From an uncultured Alphaproteobacteria bacterium (GTDB lineage Bacteria; Pseudomonadota; Alphaproteobacteria; RF32; CAG-239): 64,000 nucleotides of DNA. The position numbers and the translations under genes were made by a program. The stretch lies in contig CAKQUG010000003.1 in NCBI GenBank assembly GCA_934277545.1, positions 62,001-126,000 on the forward strand. Reading direction: 5' to 3'. Under the pieces are notes generated by a model that was not told the DNA's origin, searched no databases, and saw nothing but the letters and a program-made list of their open reading frames with translations. Positions 9,070 to 18,800 of the stretch are shown piece by piece; positions within the stretch are counted from its first letter, which is position 1, and each line of letters starts with the position of its first letter.

Positions 9070-9450
9070 TCAACGTTCGTAATAGGCTTCACGTGTCAAC
9101 GCCGGGGCAGGGGTGATGTTTTTAATAAAAATCGCCATTACGTTAAAGTTTTTTTGCAATTCAAACGAATAAGCGCGGTTGAGGCGCAAAATTACCTCTT
9201 CTTTGTTGTCATAGCCCAGCATTTGCGGAGTTAAGCAGTCAATCATATTGCTGAAATTGTCGAATATGGCAGTGCCCAGCACCACACATTCCAGCCGTTC
9301 GCGCGGATTGTTGATGTTTTCATATTCTATGACATCGCCGATTTTCAGGTTTTGGCGCTTTTTATCAAACAGGCGCATATCAATGTGGCGTCCGGCTTTT
9401 ATTTTGTTAAACGAAAATTCGCTCAAATCCATTTTATATTGCATATTCAA
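9070..9450 (-). CDS. ASCH-domain protein
   Basis: This 126-residue protein looks like a stand-alone ASCH domain, a PUA-like beta-barrel fold that binds RNA or nucleotides. Supporting features are the early FNKIKAGRHIDMRLFDKKRQNLKIGDVIEYEN segment (the K-x-x-G-x-K-x-E-x-R then GD-x-I pattern, here in a variant form) and the later beta-rich region. Some ASCH proteins hydrolyse N4-acetylcytidine, but the motif here is not clear enough to claim this. There are three nearby ATG codons; the first is used here. It is transcribed away from the lipoprotein hydrolase gene. Confidence 0.65.
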   Translation of the reverse strand: MNMQYKMDLSEFSFNKIKAGRHIDMRLFDKKRQNLKIGDVIEYENINNPRERLECVVLGTAIFDNFSNMIDCLTPQMLGYDNKEEVILRLNRAYSFELQKNFNVMAIFIKNITPAPALTREAYYER

Positions 9451-9569
9451 TCCCTTCTTTATTTATTGGTAATAATAGGGAGTTTTTTCTTTAAATGCAA
9501 GTTTTTTGTCATATTTTCTGTCAGATAGTTTTGCTTGGCTTTTTTGTTTGGGCGGAGTATATTAAAAAC

Positions 9570-10322
9570 ATGAAAAATTTGTTGGTTATATTTTTATTGT
9601 TGCTGGGCGGCTGTCAGACGGTGGAAGTTCCGCCTGATTTTGCCTATGAAATTGTACAAACAAAGGATTTTAATTTGGCAAGTTGGCAGAAAATCGGCAA
9701 TCCGCAAGCACCTTATAAAATATATATAGAAGGCGACGGCTATGCCTTTAACGCCCACGGCTATCCGTCTGCCGACCCGACGCCACACAGTCAGCTGGTG
9801 CGTGAACTTGCTTTTGGCGACCCCAATCCCAATGTGATATATTTAGCGCGTCCGTGTCAATATATTGCCGGTAAGATATGTTCTCAACGTCATTGGACTA
9901 CGGCGCGGTTTGCGCCGGAAGTTATAAATGCCGAATTTGAGGCGGTGCGGCAAATTGCCGGTGATAATCCGGTAATTTTAGTCGGATTTTCCGGCGGCGC
10001 GCAGGTTGTCGGATTGATTGCCGCCACTAAACCGGGGTTGAATGTAAAAAAAATTATCACAATCGGCGGTAATTTAGACCACACGCGTTGGACGGAGTAT
10101 CATCAGGTTATGCCGCTGAGCGAATCTATGAATTTAGAAAGTTACCGCCGGCAGTTTCTGCAAATTCCGCAGCATCATTATGTCGGGGCAAAAGATTCGG
10201 TTATTCCTCCGGAACTGGTGAAAAATTTTGTCGGAGACGACAAATTGGTAACCGTGGTTCCGAATGCAGCGCATAATTCCGGCTGGCAAGAAATTTTTCC
10301 GCTGATATGGCAAGAAAAATAG
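9570..10322 (+). CDS. Lipoprotein with alpha/beta-hydrolase fold
   Basis: The 250-residue product starts with a lipoprotein signal (MKNLLVIFLLLLGGC, lipobox LGGC), so it should be lipidated and held in the envelope. The mature part carries the nucleophile elbow GFSGGA (serine near residue 137), an upstream PYKIYIEGDG strand, a later VGAKDSVIPPE segment with a plausible acid, and NAAHNSGW with a plausible histidine, together an alpha/beta-hydrolase triad. The substrate cannot be read from sequence. An in-frame upstream ATG at 9495 would add 25 residues and bury the signal peptide, so the start at 9570 is preferred. Confidence 0.8.
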   Translation: MKNLLVIFLLLLGGCQTVEVPPDFAYEIVQTKDFNLASWQKIGNPQAPYKIYIEGDGYAFNAHGYPSADPTPHSQLVRELAFGDPNPNVIYLARPCQYIAGKICSQRHWTTARFAPEVINAEFEAVRQIAGDNPVILVGFSGGAQVVGLIAATKPGLNVKKIITIGGNLDHTRWTEYHQVMPLSESMNLESYRRQFLQIPQHHYVGAKDSVIPPELVKNFVGDDKLVTVVPNAAHNSGWQEIFPLIWQEK

Positions 10323-10345
10323 CTGAGTTTCCTCAGCTGTTTTTC
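10321..10345 (+). terminator. Terminator after the lipoprotein hydrolase gene
   Basis: AGCTGAG and CTCAGCT form a 7-bp stem with a 4-base loop followed by GTTTTT. It overlaps the stop codon and separates two convergent genes. Confidence 0.8.
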
Positions 10346-10369
10346 AAAGATAATTGTTTTTTAAGGACG

Positions 10370-11233
10370 TCAGTTAAATACAAAACCCATGGTGCAATGT
10401 TTTTGTATACACTGACAAGTTACAGCTGCCTCTGCTGGAGACATAGGTTCATCTTCAGCGTTTTTAATGGTAAGGTTTTTATTTGAAATTACAGCATTAT
10501 ACGGTAAATCGGCAATACCTTTTGCATTTGAACGGATATTGTTTGTAGTTAACGTTTTATCCGCCCTTCCTATAAAAATGCGTAGAAAAGAAGAATTTTT
10601 ACCTCCCCAGTCTTGAGTAGCTAAATTCATGCAGGCATCTTTAGGTACTTCATTATAAACAATAACGTAAGCCGTTCCATTGGTACTTGCAACAATTTGT
10701 ATATCACCTTTGTAAGGGTTTTGCAATGTTCCTGCTTTGGCGTCAACAATAGCTTCGGACGGAATGGCGCCGAATTTAATGGCTGTTTTATTGTTTAAAC
10801 CACTGAAAGAAGAGGCTTCGGCTCCAACTGAAGATAGTTTTGCGGCAATGGCGTTAATTTGCTCTTGAGTTTGCATTATTTTTTGGTGTGCCAACATTTT
10901 AGAAAACCCGGCGATACCGCCAACGCTCAAAACACCGATAATGGCTAATACTCCTAACATTTCTATCATGCTTCGTCCTAGCGGGTTTGCCTGTCGTGTC
11001 TCTACTAGCACTTTTCTCACTCGTGTACTACATTGTACACCACGTTCCAAAAATGCGGCGTATTGATGCACGACATCCAAACCCTTTTGTAGGATGTTGT
11101 TTTTTACCTCGCCTCTTACTTTATTGTCATTGCGAATGGTGGTGTTAAAAACGTTGGTAACATCTTCCTTTGTTGTTGATGGATGTTTGAAAGAGAAAGT
11201 TTTATCGGTTTTTTGTAATAATTTGCAGTTCAT
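10370..11233 (-). CDS. Pilin-like protein with an exceptionally long leader
   Basis: The 287-residue product contains a type IV pilin-like helix starting PLGRSMIEMLGVLAIIGVLS at about residue 90, with glycine before the cut and glutamate at +5 as prepilin peptidases require. The usual Phe at +1 is Arg here. After the helix comes a globular region of about 170 residues ending in a cysteine-containing tail (VTCQCIQKHCTMG). The leader of roughly 90 residues is far longer than the usual 5-25. Part of it (bases 11116-11138) is copied from an interspersed genomic repeat and reads through in frame. A second gene at 59666 has the same helix and a different long leader. A minor pseudopilin or surface protein is the best guess; no pilus assembly genes are nearby. 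Confidence 0.7.
   Translation of the reverse strand: MNCKLLQKTDKTFSFKHPSTTKEDVTNVFNTTIRNDNKVRGEVKNNILQKGLDVVHQYAAFLERGVQCSTRVRKVLVETRQANPLGRSMIEMLGVLAIIGVLSVGGIAGFSKMLAHQKIMQTQEQINAIAAKLSSVGAEASSFSGLNNKTAIKFGAIPSEAIVDAKAGTLQNPYKGDIQIVASTNGTAYVIVYNEVPKDACMNLATQDWGGKNSSFLRIFIGRADKTLTTNNIRSNAKGIADLPYNAVISNKNLTIKNAEDEPMSPAEAAVTCQCIQKHCTMGFVFN
11116..11138 (-). repeat. Interspersed repeat segment inside the pilin-like leader
   Basis: These 23 bases match 29863-29885 at 22 positions (shared core TTATTGTCATTGCGA). Here they encode part of the leader (TIRNDNKV). At 29863 they are intergenic. A related CATTGCGAG copy lies at 20964-20992. Confidence 0.75.
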
Positions 11234-11289
11234 AATATCCTCCGTTTTTCTTGCTTTTTAGCATGAATATAAGCGGACGTCAAGAAAGT

Positions 11290-12435
11290 TTAGTCCTTAA
11301 CCTTGCGGCTCATAAACAGCAAGTACAGCGCACACAGCAGCATAATCGCCACGGCGCCGTGCTGATTATTGGCAAAATCGGAGGCAATACCCATCAAAAG
11401 CGGAAATACGGTGCCGCCGAAAATGCCCATAATCATTAAACCGGAAACTTCGTTGCCGTGTCGCGGCATGCTTTTCATGGCTTGCGAGAAAACTACCGGG
11501 AAAATATTGGCGTTGCCGTAGCCGACGCAGGCTATGCAAATATATAGAAGTTCTTTGCTGTTAAAGGCAAAAATTCCGATAAGAGCGAATAACATTAAAA
11601 GCACGCTGCCTAAAAAGTATTTGTGATTGGAATATTTTGCTAAAATATAAGCTCCGCTGAAACTTCCGATAGTGCGGAAGAAAAAGTATATGCTGGTGGC
11701 GTAACCGGCTTGTTCCAAAGTCCAGCCCAGCTTTTGCATAAGCAGCTTAGGTGTGGTTACATTGGTGCCTACATCCAAGCCCACATGGCACATCACCGCC
11801 ATAAAACAGAGAAAAATCGTGCCGTTGCCCAAGAGCTTTGCACATTCTTTAAAACCCGAGCTTTTACCCATTTCGGTTTCTTCTATTTTTTCTCGCGACA
11901 GCAAAATAAACGCCAGCGCCGTTTCCGCTAAAAAGAACGGAAACAGAATTTGCCATTTGCCGAAAGTAATTGCGCCCCAGCCGGCTAAAATTGGAGCAAC
12001 AAAAGAAGCTGTTGCTTTAATAAATTGTCCGAAAGTAAGTGCGCTGGACATTTTGTCTTTGGCCACAATGTTTGAAACCAGCGGATTTAAGGATACCTGC
12101 ATAATGGTGTTGCTTATTCCTAACAGAGAAAATGAAAGCATAATGATTACCATGCTGTAATCAAACATCGGTAAAACCAAACCCAGCATGGAAATTACTA
12201 AACTGAGCAATACGGTTTTTCGGCGTCCGATTTTGTTCATCAGTAAACCTGTCGGCACCGAAAAAATCAAAAACCAAAAAAAGGTCATGGAGGTGAAAAG
12301 GTTGGCCATGGTGTCGGAAAGCTCAAAATCTACTTTTACATAGTTAGTGGCAATACCGACAAAGTCTACGGCGCCCATGGCGAAAAAAGCAAACATAATC
12401 GGTATCAATTTTTTCAGCAATTCTTTTTTAGTCAT
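11290..12435 (-). CDS. Major facilitator sugar permease
   Basis: This 381-residue protein has about 12 membrane segments and the MFS loop signature GLLMNKIGRRKTVL between helices 2 and 3. Its composition recalls the fucose/glucose-permease (FHS) branch of sugar:H+ symporters. It lies 21 bases downstream of a PfkB-family sugar kinase on the same strand, with AGGAG before the ATG. The two probably form a fructose or related sugar uptake and phosphorylation unit. The sugar is inferred from the kinase, not read from the permease. Confidence 0.85.
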   Translation of the reverse strand: MTKKELLKKLIPIMFAFFAMGAVDFVGIATNYVKVDFELSDTMANLFTSMTFFWFLIFSVPTGLLMNKIGRRKTVLLSLVISMLGLVLPMFDYSMVIIMLSFSLLGISNTIMQVSLNPLVSNIVAKDKMSSALTFGQFIKATASFVAPILAGWGAITFGKWQILFPFFLAETALAFILLSREKIEETEMGKSSGFKECAKLLGNGTIFLCFMAVMCHVGLDVGTNVTTPKLLMQKLGWTLEQAGYATSIYFFFRTIGSFSGAYILAKYSNHKYFLGSVLLMLFALIGIFAFNSKELLYICIACVGYGNANIFPVVFSQAMKSMPRHGNEVSGLMIMGIFGGTVFPLLMGIASDFANNQHGAVAIMLLCALYLLFMSRKVKD

Positions 12436-12456
12436 GGTTTTTCTCCTTTTTATGAA

Positions 12457-13314
12457 TTACTCGTATTTTGGCCAAGCGCCGCTTTTAGTGCAGACAAAAG
12501 CAGCTGTCGCAACGGCTTGTTTGTGGGCGTCTTGCATGGATTTTCCGCCTAGCAATCCCATAATGAAACCGGCGGAAAAAGAATCTCCGGCACCGACTGT
12601 GTCGGCAACTTTTACTTTGGGAGTATCTAAATATGATTTTTTACCGTCAGCAGAATAAACAATGCTGTATTTTTCGCCGGCGGTAAAAATTAAATAGTGC
12701 AGGTCATATTTTTTGATAAACCAATGGCAAACTTCTTCATCAGACAAATTTAATCCGAACAGTTTTTGCACTTTTACCATTTCTTCATCGTTGATTTTGA
12801 ACACATTGGCTTCTTTTAAAAGCTCGTCAATCAACTCTTTGGAAAAATAATTGCTGCGCAGATTAACGTCAAATAGTTTATAGGCTGTTTGCGGAGCATG
12901 TTTAAGCAATGTCAAAATCGCAGATTTGGTTTGCGGTGAACGCAGTGCCAGCGTGCCGAAACATATTGCGTCGGCTTTTTCTATAACGGCTGTTTCTTGA
13001 GGGGTAACTTTTAAATGGTCCCAAGCCACTCCCTCTACAATCGTATAATCAGGAATACCATTGTTCAGCACAACTTCAACAACGCCGGTCGGGTAGTCAT
13101 TGCGTTCTAAAATATGGTGAATATGACTTTTTTCAAGTTCTTGGATTATTTCATCGCCCAATGTGTCTTTGCCTATGGCGCTGATGGCGTATCCGTCGGC
13201 TCCGAGCTGAGTGGCATTATATACAAAGTTAATCGGAGCTCCGCCGGCGCGCTTGCCTTTTGGCAGCATATCCCATAAAAGTTCACCGATTCCGACAACA
13301 ACAGGTTTAGTCAT
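12457..13314 (-). CDS. PfkB-family sugar kinase, probably fructokinase
   Basis: The 285-residue protein is a ribokinase/PfkB-fold kinase. It has the N-terminal substrate motif GAPINFVYNATQLGA, the GKDTLGDEI block, and the C-terminal DTVGAGDSFSAGF signature, whose last Asp is the catalytic base and whose GAGD makes the anion hole. Length and spacing fit bacterial fructokinases (Mg-ATP plus fructose to fructose 6-phosphate). It is the first gene of a two-gene unit with the downstream permease and has a GGAGGC ribosome site. Other PfkB substrates such as ribose or a nucleoside are less likely beside a hexose permease, but not excluded. Confidence 0.87.
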   Translation of the reverse strand: MTKPVVVGIGELLWDMLPKGKRAGGAPINFVYNATQLGADGYAISAIGKDTLGDEIIQELEKSHIHHILERNDYPTGVVEVVLNNGIPDYTIVEGVAWDHLKVTPQETAVIEKADAICFGTLALRSPQTKSAILTLLKHAPQTAYKLFDVNLRSNYFSKELIDELLKEANVFKINDEEMVKVQKLFGLNLSDEEVCHWFIKKYDLHYLIFTAGEKYSIVYSADGKKSYLDTPKVKVADTVGAGDSFSAGFIMGLLGGKSMQDAHKQAVATAAFVCTKSGAWPKYE

Positions 13315-13374
13315 TTTTGCCTCCTTTAATAATAATATAGTTTTATATTAGCACATTTTAAGGTGAAAATCCAA

Positions 13375-13399
13375 TAAAAAAGGCGGTATAAAACCGCCT
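13375..13399 (-). terminator. Terminator after the histidine phosphatase gene
   Basis: AGGCGGT (13381-13387) and ACCGCCT (13393-13399) form a 7-bp GC-rich stem with a 5-base loop. On the minus strand a T run follows directly. Confidence 0.85.
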
Positions 13400-13405
13400 G
13401 AATGC

Positions 13406-13981
13406 TTAAAACAAATCTCCGTCAATCATCCAGCTTCCATCATATATTAAATGAAAAGCCGCACAGTTTTCTATTTTATCAAAATCATAGTGCAGATAGT
13501 TGAGGAGGCTTCCCATGGTTCCGCCGTGAATGGCAATGCCGCAAACGCCGTACGGTTCTTGCCTCAGTTCTTCTATTTGCCGCCAAACCCGTTCCAACGC
13601 CGCTTTTTTGCTTTCGCCGTTCGGATAGGCGATGTCCCACGCTTTCGGATTGTTCCAGTTGTTATAAACTTCGGGGTATTTTGCCGCCAGTTCGGATTGA
13701 AGCACGCCTTCGGCGTCGCCGTAAAAACATTCGCGCAGGTCTTCTTTTATTATCACCGGGCAAGATGAAAAGTCAGAGATAACTTGTGCGGTTTGCAATG
13801 CACGTTTAAGCGGACTGCTAAAAATCGCCTCCAAGCGATATGGTTTCAACTTGGTCGCCAAAATCAGAGCCTGTGCTTTGCCTTTAGAAGTTAAATCCAG
13901 GTCAATTCCGGAGCCTTGTTGGCGGTGTCGGACATTAAATTCGGTTTCGCCATGGCGGAAAATATAAAAATCTTTACGCAT
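13406..13981 (-). CDS. Histidine phosphatase (phosphoglycerate-mutase-like)
   Basis: The 191-residue protein carries the catalytic RHGET motif at residues 9-13, an SSPLKRALQTA block, a glutamate-containing LRECFYGDAEG segment, and a late AIHGG with the second catalytic histidine. This is the histidine phosphatase branch-1 fold used by alpha-ribazole phosphatases, broad phosphatases and phosphoglycerate mutases. The substrate cannot be assigned. It starts 4 bases after the membrane protein gene upstream, so the two are probably translated from one message. Confidence 0.85.
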   Translation of the reverse strand: MRKDFYIFRHGETEFNVRHRQQGSGIDLDLTSKGKAQALILATKLKPYRLEAIFSSPLKRALQTAQVISDFSSCPVIIKEDLRECFYGDAEGVLQSELAAKYPEVYNNWNNPKAWDIAYPNGESKKAALERVWRQIEELRQEPYGVCGIAIHGGTMGSLLNYLHYDFDKIENCAAFHLIYDGSWMIDGDLF

Positions 13982-13985
13982 AGAA

Positions 13986-14465
13986 TTATAATGCCTTCAA
14001 ACCAACTTTGTGTGCCACAATACGGAATAGTTTTTCTTCGTCTTCCGGTGTTAAAAGTCCGTAAAGCGGCAGGCAAAACGGAGTGAAATCGCCGTTGTGT
14101 TTTTGCAAAAAGTTGTATTTATAATCAATGCCTTTTTTGGGAATCAGAACAATCACGCGGCGTTTTTTCCCGCAGCATTTAACCTGGCGTTCTTCGGCTA
14201 TTTCAATGTCTTTCCAGGCAATAGGATTGGTGTGGTCTATTTTAATGGTGTCATCAGTAATTACAGCCATAACCTGTTTTGTACCGTATTTATAAATCCA
14301 AATTAAAAGAGAAAAAAACAGCACGCCGAACAAAACCTGAAATTCCCACCAAAAAGCGTAGGATAAACTGCAAAACAAGCATGAGCAAAGCAAAGCAAGA
14401 GCCAAAATGTTCAGCACCAGCCAAACATAGTTCTTTTTAAAGTGGTAGTAAATAATCTCGTTCAT
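13986..14465 (-). CDS. Membrane protein with two helices and a PH-like soluble domain
   Basis: This 159-residue protein has two adjacent membrane segments at about residues 15-35 and 38-58 (LALALLCSCLFCSLSYAFW, LFGVLFFSLLIWIY). A soluble beta-rich region follows (AVITDDTIKIDHTNPIAWKDI...KRRVIVLIPKKG). The pattern resembles the bacterial PH-like membrane proteins often annotated as DUF domains, but I cannot name a family with confidence. It is first in a two-gene unit with the histidine phosphatase. Upstream is an AT-rich stretch of about 250 bases with no gene, divergent to cas1. Confidence 0.7.
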   Translation of the reverse strand: MNEIIYYHFKKNYVWLVLNILALALLCSCLFCSLSYAFWWEFQVLFGVLFFSLLIWIYKYGTKQVMAVITDDTIKIDHTNPIAWKDIEIAEERQVKCCGKKRRVIVLIPKKGIDYKYNFLQKHNGDFTPFCLPLYGLLTPEDEEKLFRIVAHKVGLKAL

Positions 14466-14714
14466 AATTTTTCTCCCAATTTATAAATTACGACACGCAT
14501 TTTGTGTTTTTTTATATATTTTCATATATCTTTTATACGTTTTTCGCGCATTCTATGTACCATTCTTAATTATACGTATTTTCTAAAAAAGGTAAAGTAA
14601 AAAAATATAACTAATTTTAGTCAAAATATTTTAATCTAACATGTAAATTGTTTAATAATATTTTTATAACTCATAATGTATTTTATATGTAGACAACTAT
14701 AGGAAGGAATAATT

Positions 14715-15626
14715 ATGGATAGGCAGATTGTTGAAATTATGAATGATGGCTTTACGCTTTCAGTTCATCGTGGTTTCGTAGTAATTGAGCATAAAGAAAA
14801 ACAAATAAGACAAGAAATACCTTTGGATAATGTAATCTCCTTGGTTTTGTCAGCAAACAGTATTGTTGTTTCAAAAAATATTGTGAATGCAATTTGTGAA
14901 CAAGGTGGCAATGTTATTTTTTGTGGTAAAAATTATTTGCCGTCATCTATTACAATGCCTTATGCTGGACATTGGTTAGTTGCTCCTCGAGTTAGGCAAC
15001 AAATTGAATGTTCAAAACCTTTGCAAAAAAGTTTGTGGAAAAGTATAGTTCAGCATAAAATTTTTAATCAAGCGTTGATTTTGGAATATTTTTTTCCTGA
15101 GCATAAAAATATTGAAAGATTAAAACAGCTTGCTAGGGCAACATTGAGTAATGATGCCCAAAACAATGAAGGCGTTGCAGCGTCGATATATTTTAAATCG
15201 TTATTTGGAAAACATTTTGTACGTGATAGACTTAATAATGATGTTAATATTTTACTTAATTATACTTATATAGTTTTAAGGGCTATTGTTGCCAGAGCAA
15301 TTGCCGGTGTTGGATTACTACCGTATTTAGGGCTTAAACATTGTACAAAAACTAATCCTTTACCTTTGGTTGATGATTTAATAGAACCTTTTAGAGCGGT
15401 GGCGGACAAAATTGTTTTTGACGAACTTAATAAAATTGTGGATATTGCTAGCATTGAATTAACACCGGAAATTAAGCGCAATTTGACTAAAATAATTACT
15501 TTCCCGATGCAGACATCTAAAGGCTGTGTGTCATTAAATGATGCTGTTTATGATTTTGTCGGGACGTTGGTTACAAGTTTTGAACAAAAGAAAGTTTTGT
15601 TAAAGTATCCTGATATCTTACTATAA
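14715..15626 (+). CDS. cas1: CRISPR-associated integrase Cas1 (type II)
   Basis: Cas1 is the integrase subunit of the spacer-acquisition complex with Cas2. The 303-residue length and residues fit the type II family: the metal-binding triad reads as Glu152 (NNEGVAAS), His209 (GLKHC) and Glu224 (LVDDLIEPFR), nearly the same positions as in Streptococcus Cas1. AGGAAGGA precedes the ATG. It lies upstream of cas9 and apart from cas2, whereas the usual type II-C order is cas9-cas1-cas2. The antisense tracrRNA hairpin begins six bases after its stop. The locus is more AT-rich than its neighbours, consistent with acquisition as a block. Confidence 0.96.
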   Translation: MDRQIVEIMNDGFTLSVHRGFVVIEHKEKQIRQEIPLDNVISLVLSANSIVVSKNIVNAICEQGGNVIFCGKNYLPSSITMPYAGHWLVAPRVRQQIECSKPLQKSLWKSIVQHKIFNQALILEYFFPEHKNIERLKQLARATLSNDAQNNEGVAASIYFKSLFGKHFVRDRLNNDVNILLNYTYIVLRAIVARAIAGVGLLPYLGLKHCTKTNPLPLVDDLIEPFRAVADKIVFDELNKIVDIASIELTPEIKRNLTKIITFPMQTSKGCVSLNDAVYDFVGTLVTSFEQKKVLLKYPDILL

Positions 15627-15627
15627 G

Positions 15628-15733
15628 TAATGGGGGCAACGCATCGCCCCCTCATCTTACGGCATTTTCAGCCTTATTATATATGTGTTGACCGTCTAAT
15701 TAATCTCTGAAAAAATTACGTCTTACACATAAC
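15628..15733 (-). ncRNA. tracrRNA
   Basis: On the minus strand a 24-nt segment (15687-15710) is perfectly complementary to repeat positions 7-30, giving the upper stem with crRNA. After a short bulge a TATAA stretch can pair with repeat positions 2-6. Downstream come AATAAGGC, the small hairpin GGCTGAAAATGCC, a GTAAGATGA linker and a stem GGGGGC/GCCCCC (15632-15651). AATAAGGC plus a GGC...GCC hairpin is the layout known from type II-C tracrRNAs. The predicted start is about 7 bases after the promoter at 15740-15769, giving about 105 nt. There is no T run after the last stem, so the 3' end is approximate. Confidence 0.88.
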
Positions 15734-15739
15734 AAGTTT

Positions 15740-15769
15740 ATTATATAAATATTTCTATTGCTTTGTCAA
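15740..15769 (-). promoter_or_regulatory. Consensus sigma-70 promoter of tracrRNA
   Basis: On the minus strand TTGACA (15764-15769) is separated by 18 bases from TATAAT (15740-15745). Both boxes match the consensus exactly. It fires towards cas1, away from cas9. A plus-strand TATAAT at 15771-15776 could serve cas9 but lacks a good -35 box. Confidence 0.85.
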
Positions 15770-15818
15770 GTATAATATTGTAATTTATCAAAAATTGTAA
15801 ATTATTCGGAGTGATGTA

Positions 15819-18800
15819 ATGAAGTATCGTTTGGGTTTGGATTTGGGTGTTGGTTCAATAGGTAGTGCAATTTTAGAATTGGACGAACAAAATAATGTGC
15901 AAGATATTGTTGATGCCGGTGTGCGTATTTTTGAGGTGTCAGAAGGAGCAGAAGAAAGACGTGCAAAACGTACGGCGCGCAAAAATTTGGTCAGAACCAG
16001 AAAGCGTTTGGAACTTTTAGCTCAAAAATTGTGTGAAAATAATTTATGGATTAGCACTAATCCAGAAGGCTCTGATAATTTAAAATCAAAATCTCCTTAT
16101 AAAATTCGTTGTGAGGCTTTAGACGATAAGTTGGATAATCAAAATTATGTTGGGCGAGCATTTTTGCATTTAGCAAAACATCGCGGTGCCGGTTTTGTCT
16201 CTGCTGCACAAGAAATGGAAGAAGAAGTTTTAGACGCCGGCGAAAAATCTAAAAAGAAACAAACCGCATACGAGTTAATGGCACAGCATTTGAAAGATAC
16301 GAGTTCAAGAACTATTGGCGAATTTTTTTATAAGCGTATTTTAGAAAGCTATGACAAAGATGAAAATGGAGAACATAACAAAGTAAATTTACGAACGGTA
16401 AGACAAAAGCCGGATATGGTTGATTACGCTTTGCCTCGCTATTTGGTAAAAGATGAATTTAATCAAATTTGGGATAAACAGGCAAAATATTTTCCGCAAA
16501 TGCAGAAAACCGGATTAAAAAAAGAAATTTATAACATTTTGTTTTATGAACGTCCGTCCGCACCATACGCCACCGGTAAATGTATTTATTTTAGAGATGA
16601 GGATAGATTGTTAAAGGCTCATCCGCTTTCTGAAATGCGCCGTATTTATGAAGAAGTGAACAATATTCGTATTCAATCAGACACAAATAAGCGTTCGCTT
16701 ACTTTAGAAGAACGTGATAAAATTGTGAATGAACTTTTGTTAAAAGGGCAAAACGCCGGCAAAAATTCTATAAAAAAATTACTTAATTTATCTGCACAAA
16801 ATAAAATTTCTATTTGTGAAGATAATGACACGCCTATAAAGGCTTATCTATATTCTCGTCCTGAATTTGAGGAATTTGCATATATTAAGGATTTATCGCA
16901 AGAGAAATTTGCAGAATTTATAGAGTTTTTAGCTAATCCTGTTAATCCAAATGATAAAAACGGTCGTCTTTATAATGAAGATGAACTGATTGCAAAACTA
17001 AAAGATATTTTAAAAAGTGATGATGATAAAAAAATTAGCGAGTTACTTATTAAACTACCCAAAGGTAGAGGAAATCTGGGTTTGTCCGCAACAAAAACTA
17101 TTTTGAATAAATTAAAAGAAGAAGTTGTATCTCATCGCAAAGCTACTGATGAACTGGCTGAAAAAGATGCTCACTTTCGGGCTGAAGAAGAAATTGCGCG
17201 TAAAAATCAAGGAAAATTTTTTGAATTACCTTATTATGGAGAAATTTTGCAAACCGATACGCAGCCTTTGCCTCCTTTGGTTATTAAAAACAATAAAAGT
17301 TTAAATTCGGAAGAGGTAAAATGGGGAAAAATTGCTAATCCTGCAGTGCATATGATTTTGAATCAGCTTCGTTTGGTGGTTAATGAAATTGTCAAAATAT
17401 ATGGTCGTCCGTATGATATTAACATTGAGTTAGGGCGAGATGTAGGGCTTTCCACAAAAAAGAAAAATGACTTGGATATAAAGCAGAAAGCTAATGAAAA
17501 ATTGAATGTTGAAGCTAAAAAATATTTGCAAGACCATAAAATTTATGTGAATGGCAAGAATATTTTAAAATACAAGTTGGCTAAAGAACAAGGTTGGGTT
17601 GATGCTTATGACCCTACAAAAGAAATTGATAGAAAGTTTGCCGGTTTTGAAATTGAACATATAATTCCTCAAAGCAGAGGCGGAACAGACACCTATAATA
17701 ACTTGTGCTTGGTTAGTCGCGCGGATAATGAAGCCAAAGGGAATGATTTTGCCTATGATTATTTTGTAAAATCAAAATCACCTGAACTTTTGCGAGAGAT
17801 TTTGAAAAATGCCAGAAATAAATTTAAAGACAAAGCGTGGAGATTTGAAGCTGATGCGCGAGAAAAATTTGAAGACGAGGGAGATAAAGAAGAAACAACT
17901 CGCTATTTGACAGATACTCGCTATGTTTCTAAATTGGCGGCACGCTATTTGCGAGCTATTATTGATTGTCCAACAGAGAAAGAAGTTTCAGAAAACAGAA
18001 TTTTAGCGGTAAAAGGCGGACAAACGGCAGAATTGCGTCGCCGTTGGAATTTGTTGGGGCTTGAATATGATTTAATGGGTTTGAATATTCCAAGATATAA
18101 TAATTGCGAGCCTTATTGGATAAATTTGGCAACAGGAGAAGTAGTTGACGGAGAGCAAAAACCGGATATTGACGGTAATTGGAAATTTTATAATTGTGTA
18201 AAGAACCCTGAATGGTCGCCAAAACCTCGTATTGACCATCGTCATCATGCTATGGATGCCATAACGGTGGCTTGCATTACGCGTTCTTTAGTGCAAAGAT
18301 TGTCAAATGAAGAAACAATAAGACATCAGTCAACGCCGTTGCCAATGACAAGTGTGCAATCAGTCGGGGAATTTCGTCGTAAAGTAATTGAAGTTTTGAA
18401 AAATGTTAAAGTTTCGCACAAGCAAGACCACAATAAATTAGGGCAACTTCACGAAGAAACCGGTAAAGTAAAATTATGTAAGAATCCGGATAATCCGAAC
18501 AATTTGATTACGGTATATTCCCGCAAGATTTTTAAGGTAGTTAAAACATATAATGATTTGGACAAGCTCTTGATTCCTGATAGTGTTAAAGATAGCTGGT
18601 ATGAAGGAATTGCTGAAAATCGGGCAAAGCAAGCAAAATTGGCAGCTGATTTTAAACAGTATTGGAATGTAGCGGAACAAATTTTGCAAGAAGAAAATGA
18701 AAAAGATGTCGCAGATGGCAAAAAGGAGCGTAGAATTACTGATGGTCTGATTGCGGCTAAAACTTTTCATATTTTACTGGATAAAAAATTATGGAAAGGC

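Noticed and set aside
9495..9569. Upstream start for the lipoprotein hydrolase
   Set aside because: It would place 25 hydrophobic residues before a complete lipoprotein signal peptide; the start at 9570 is more consistent.
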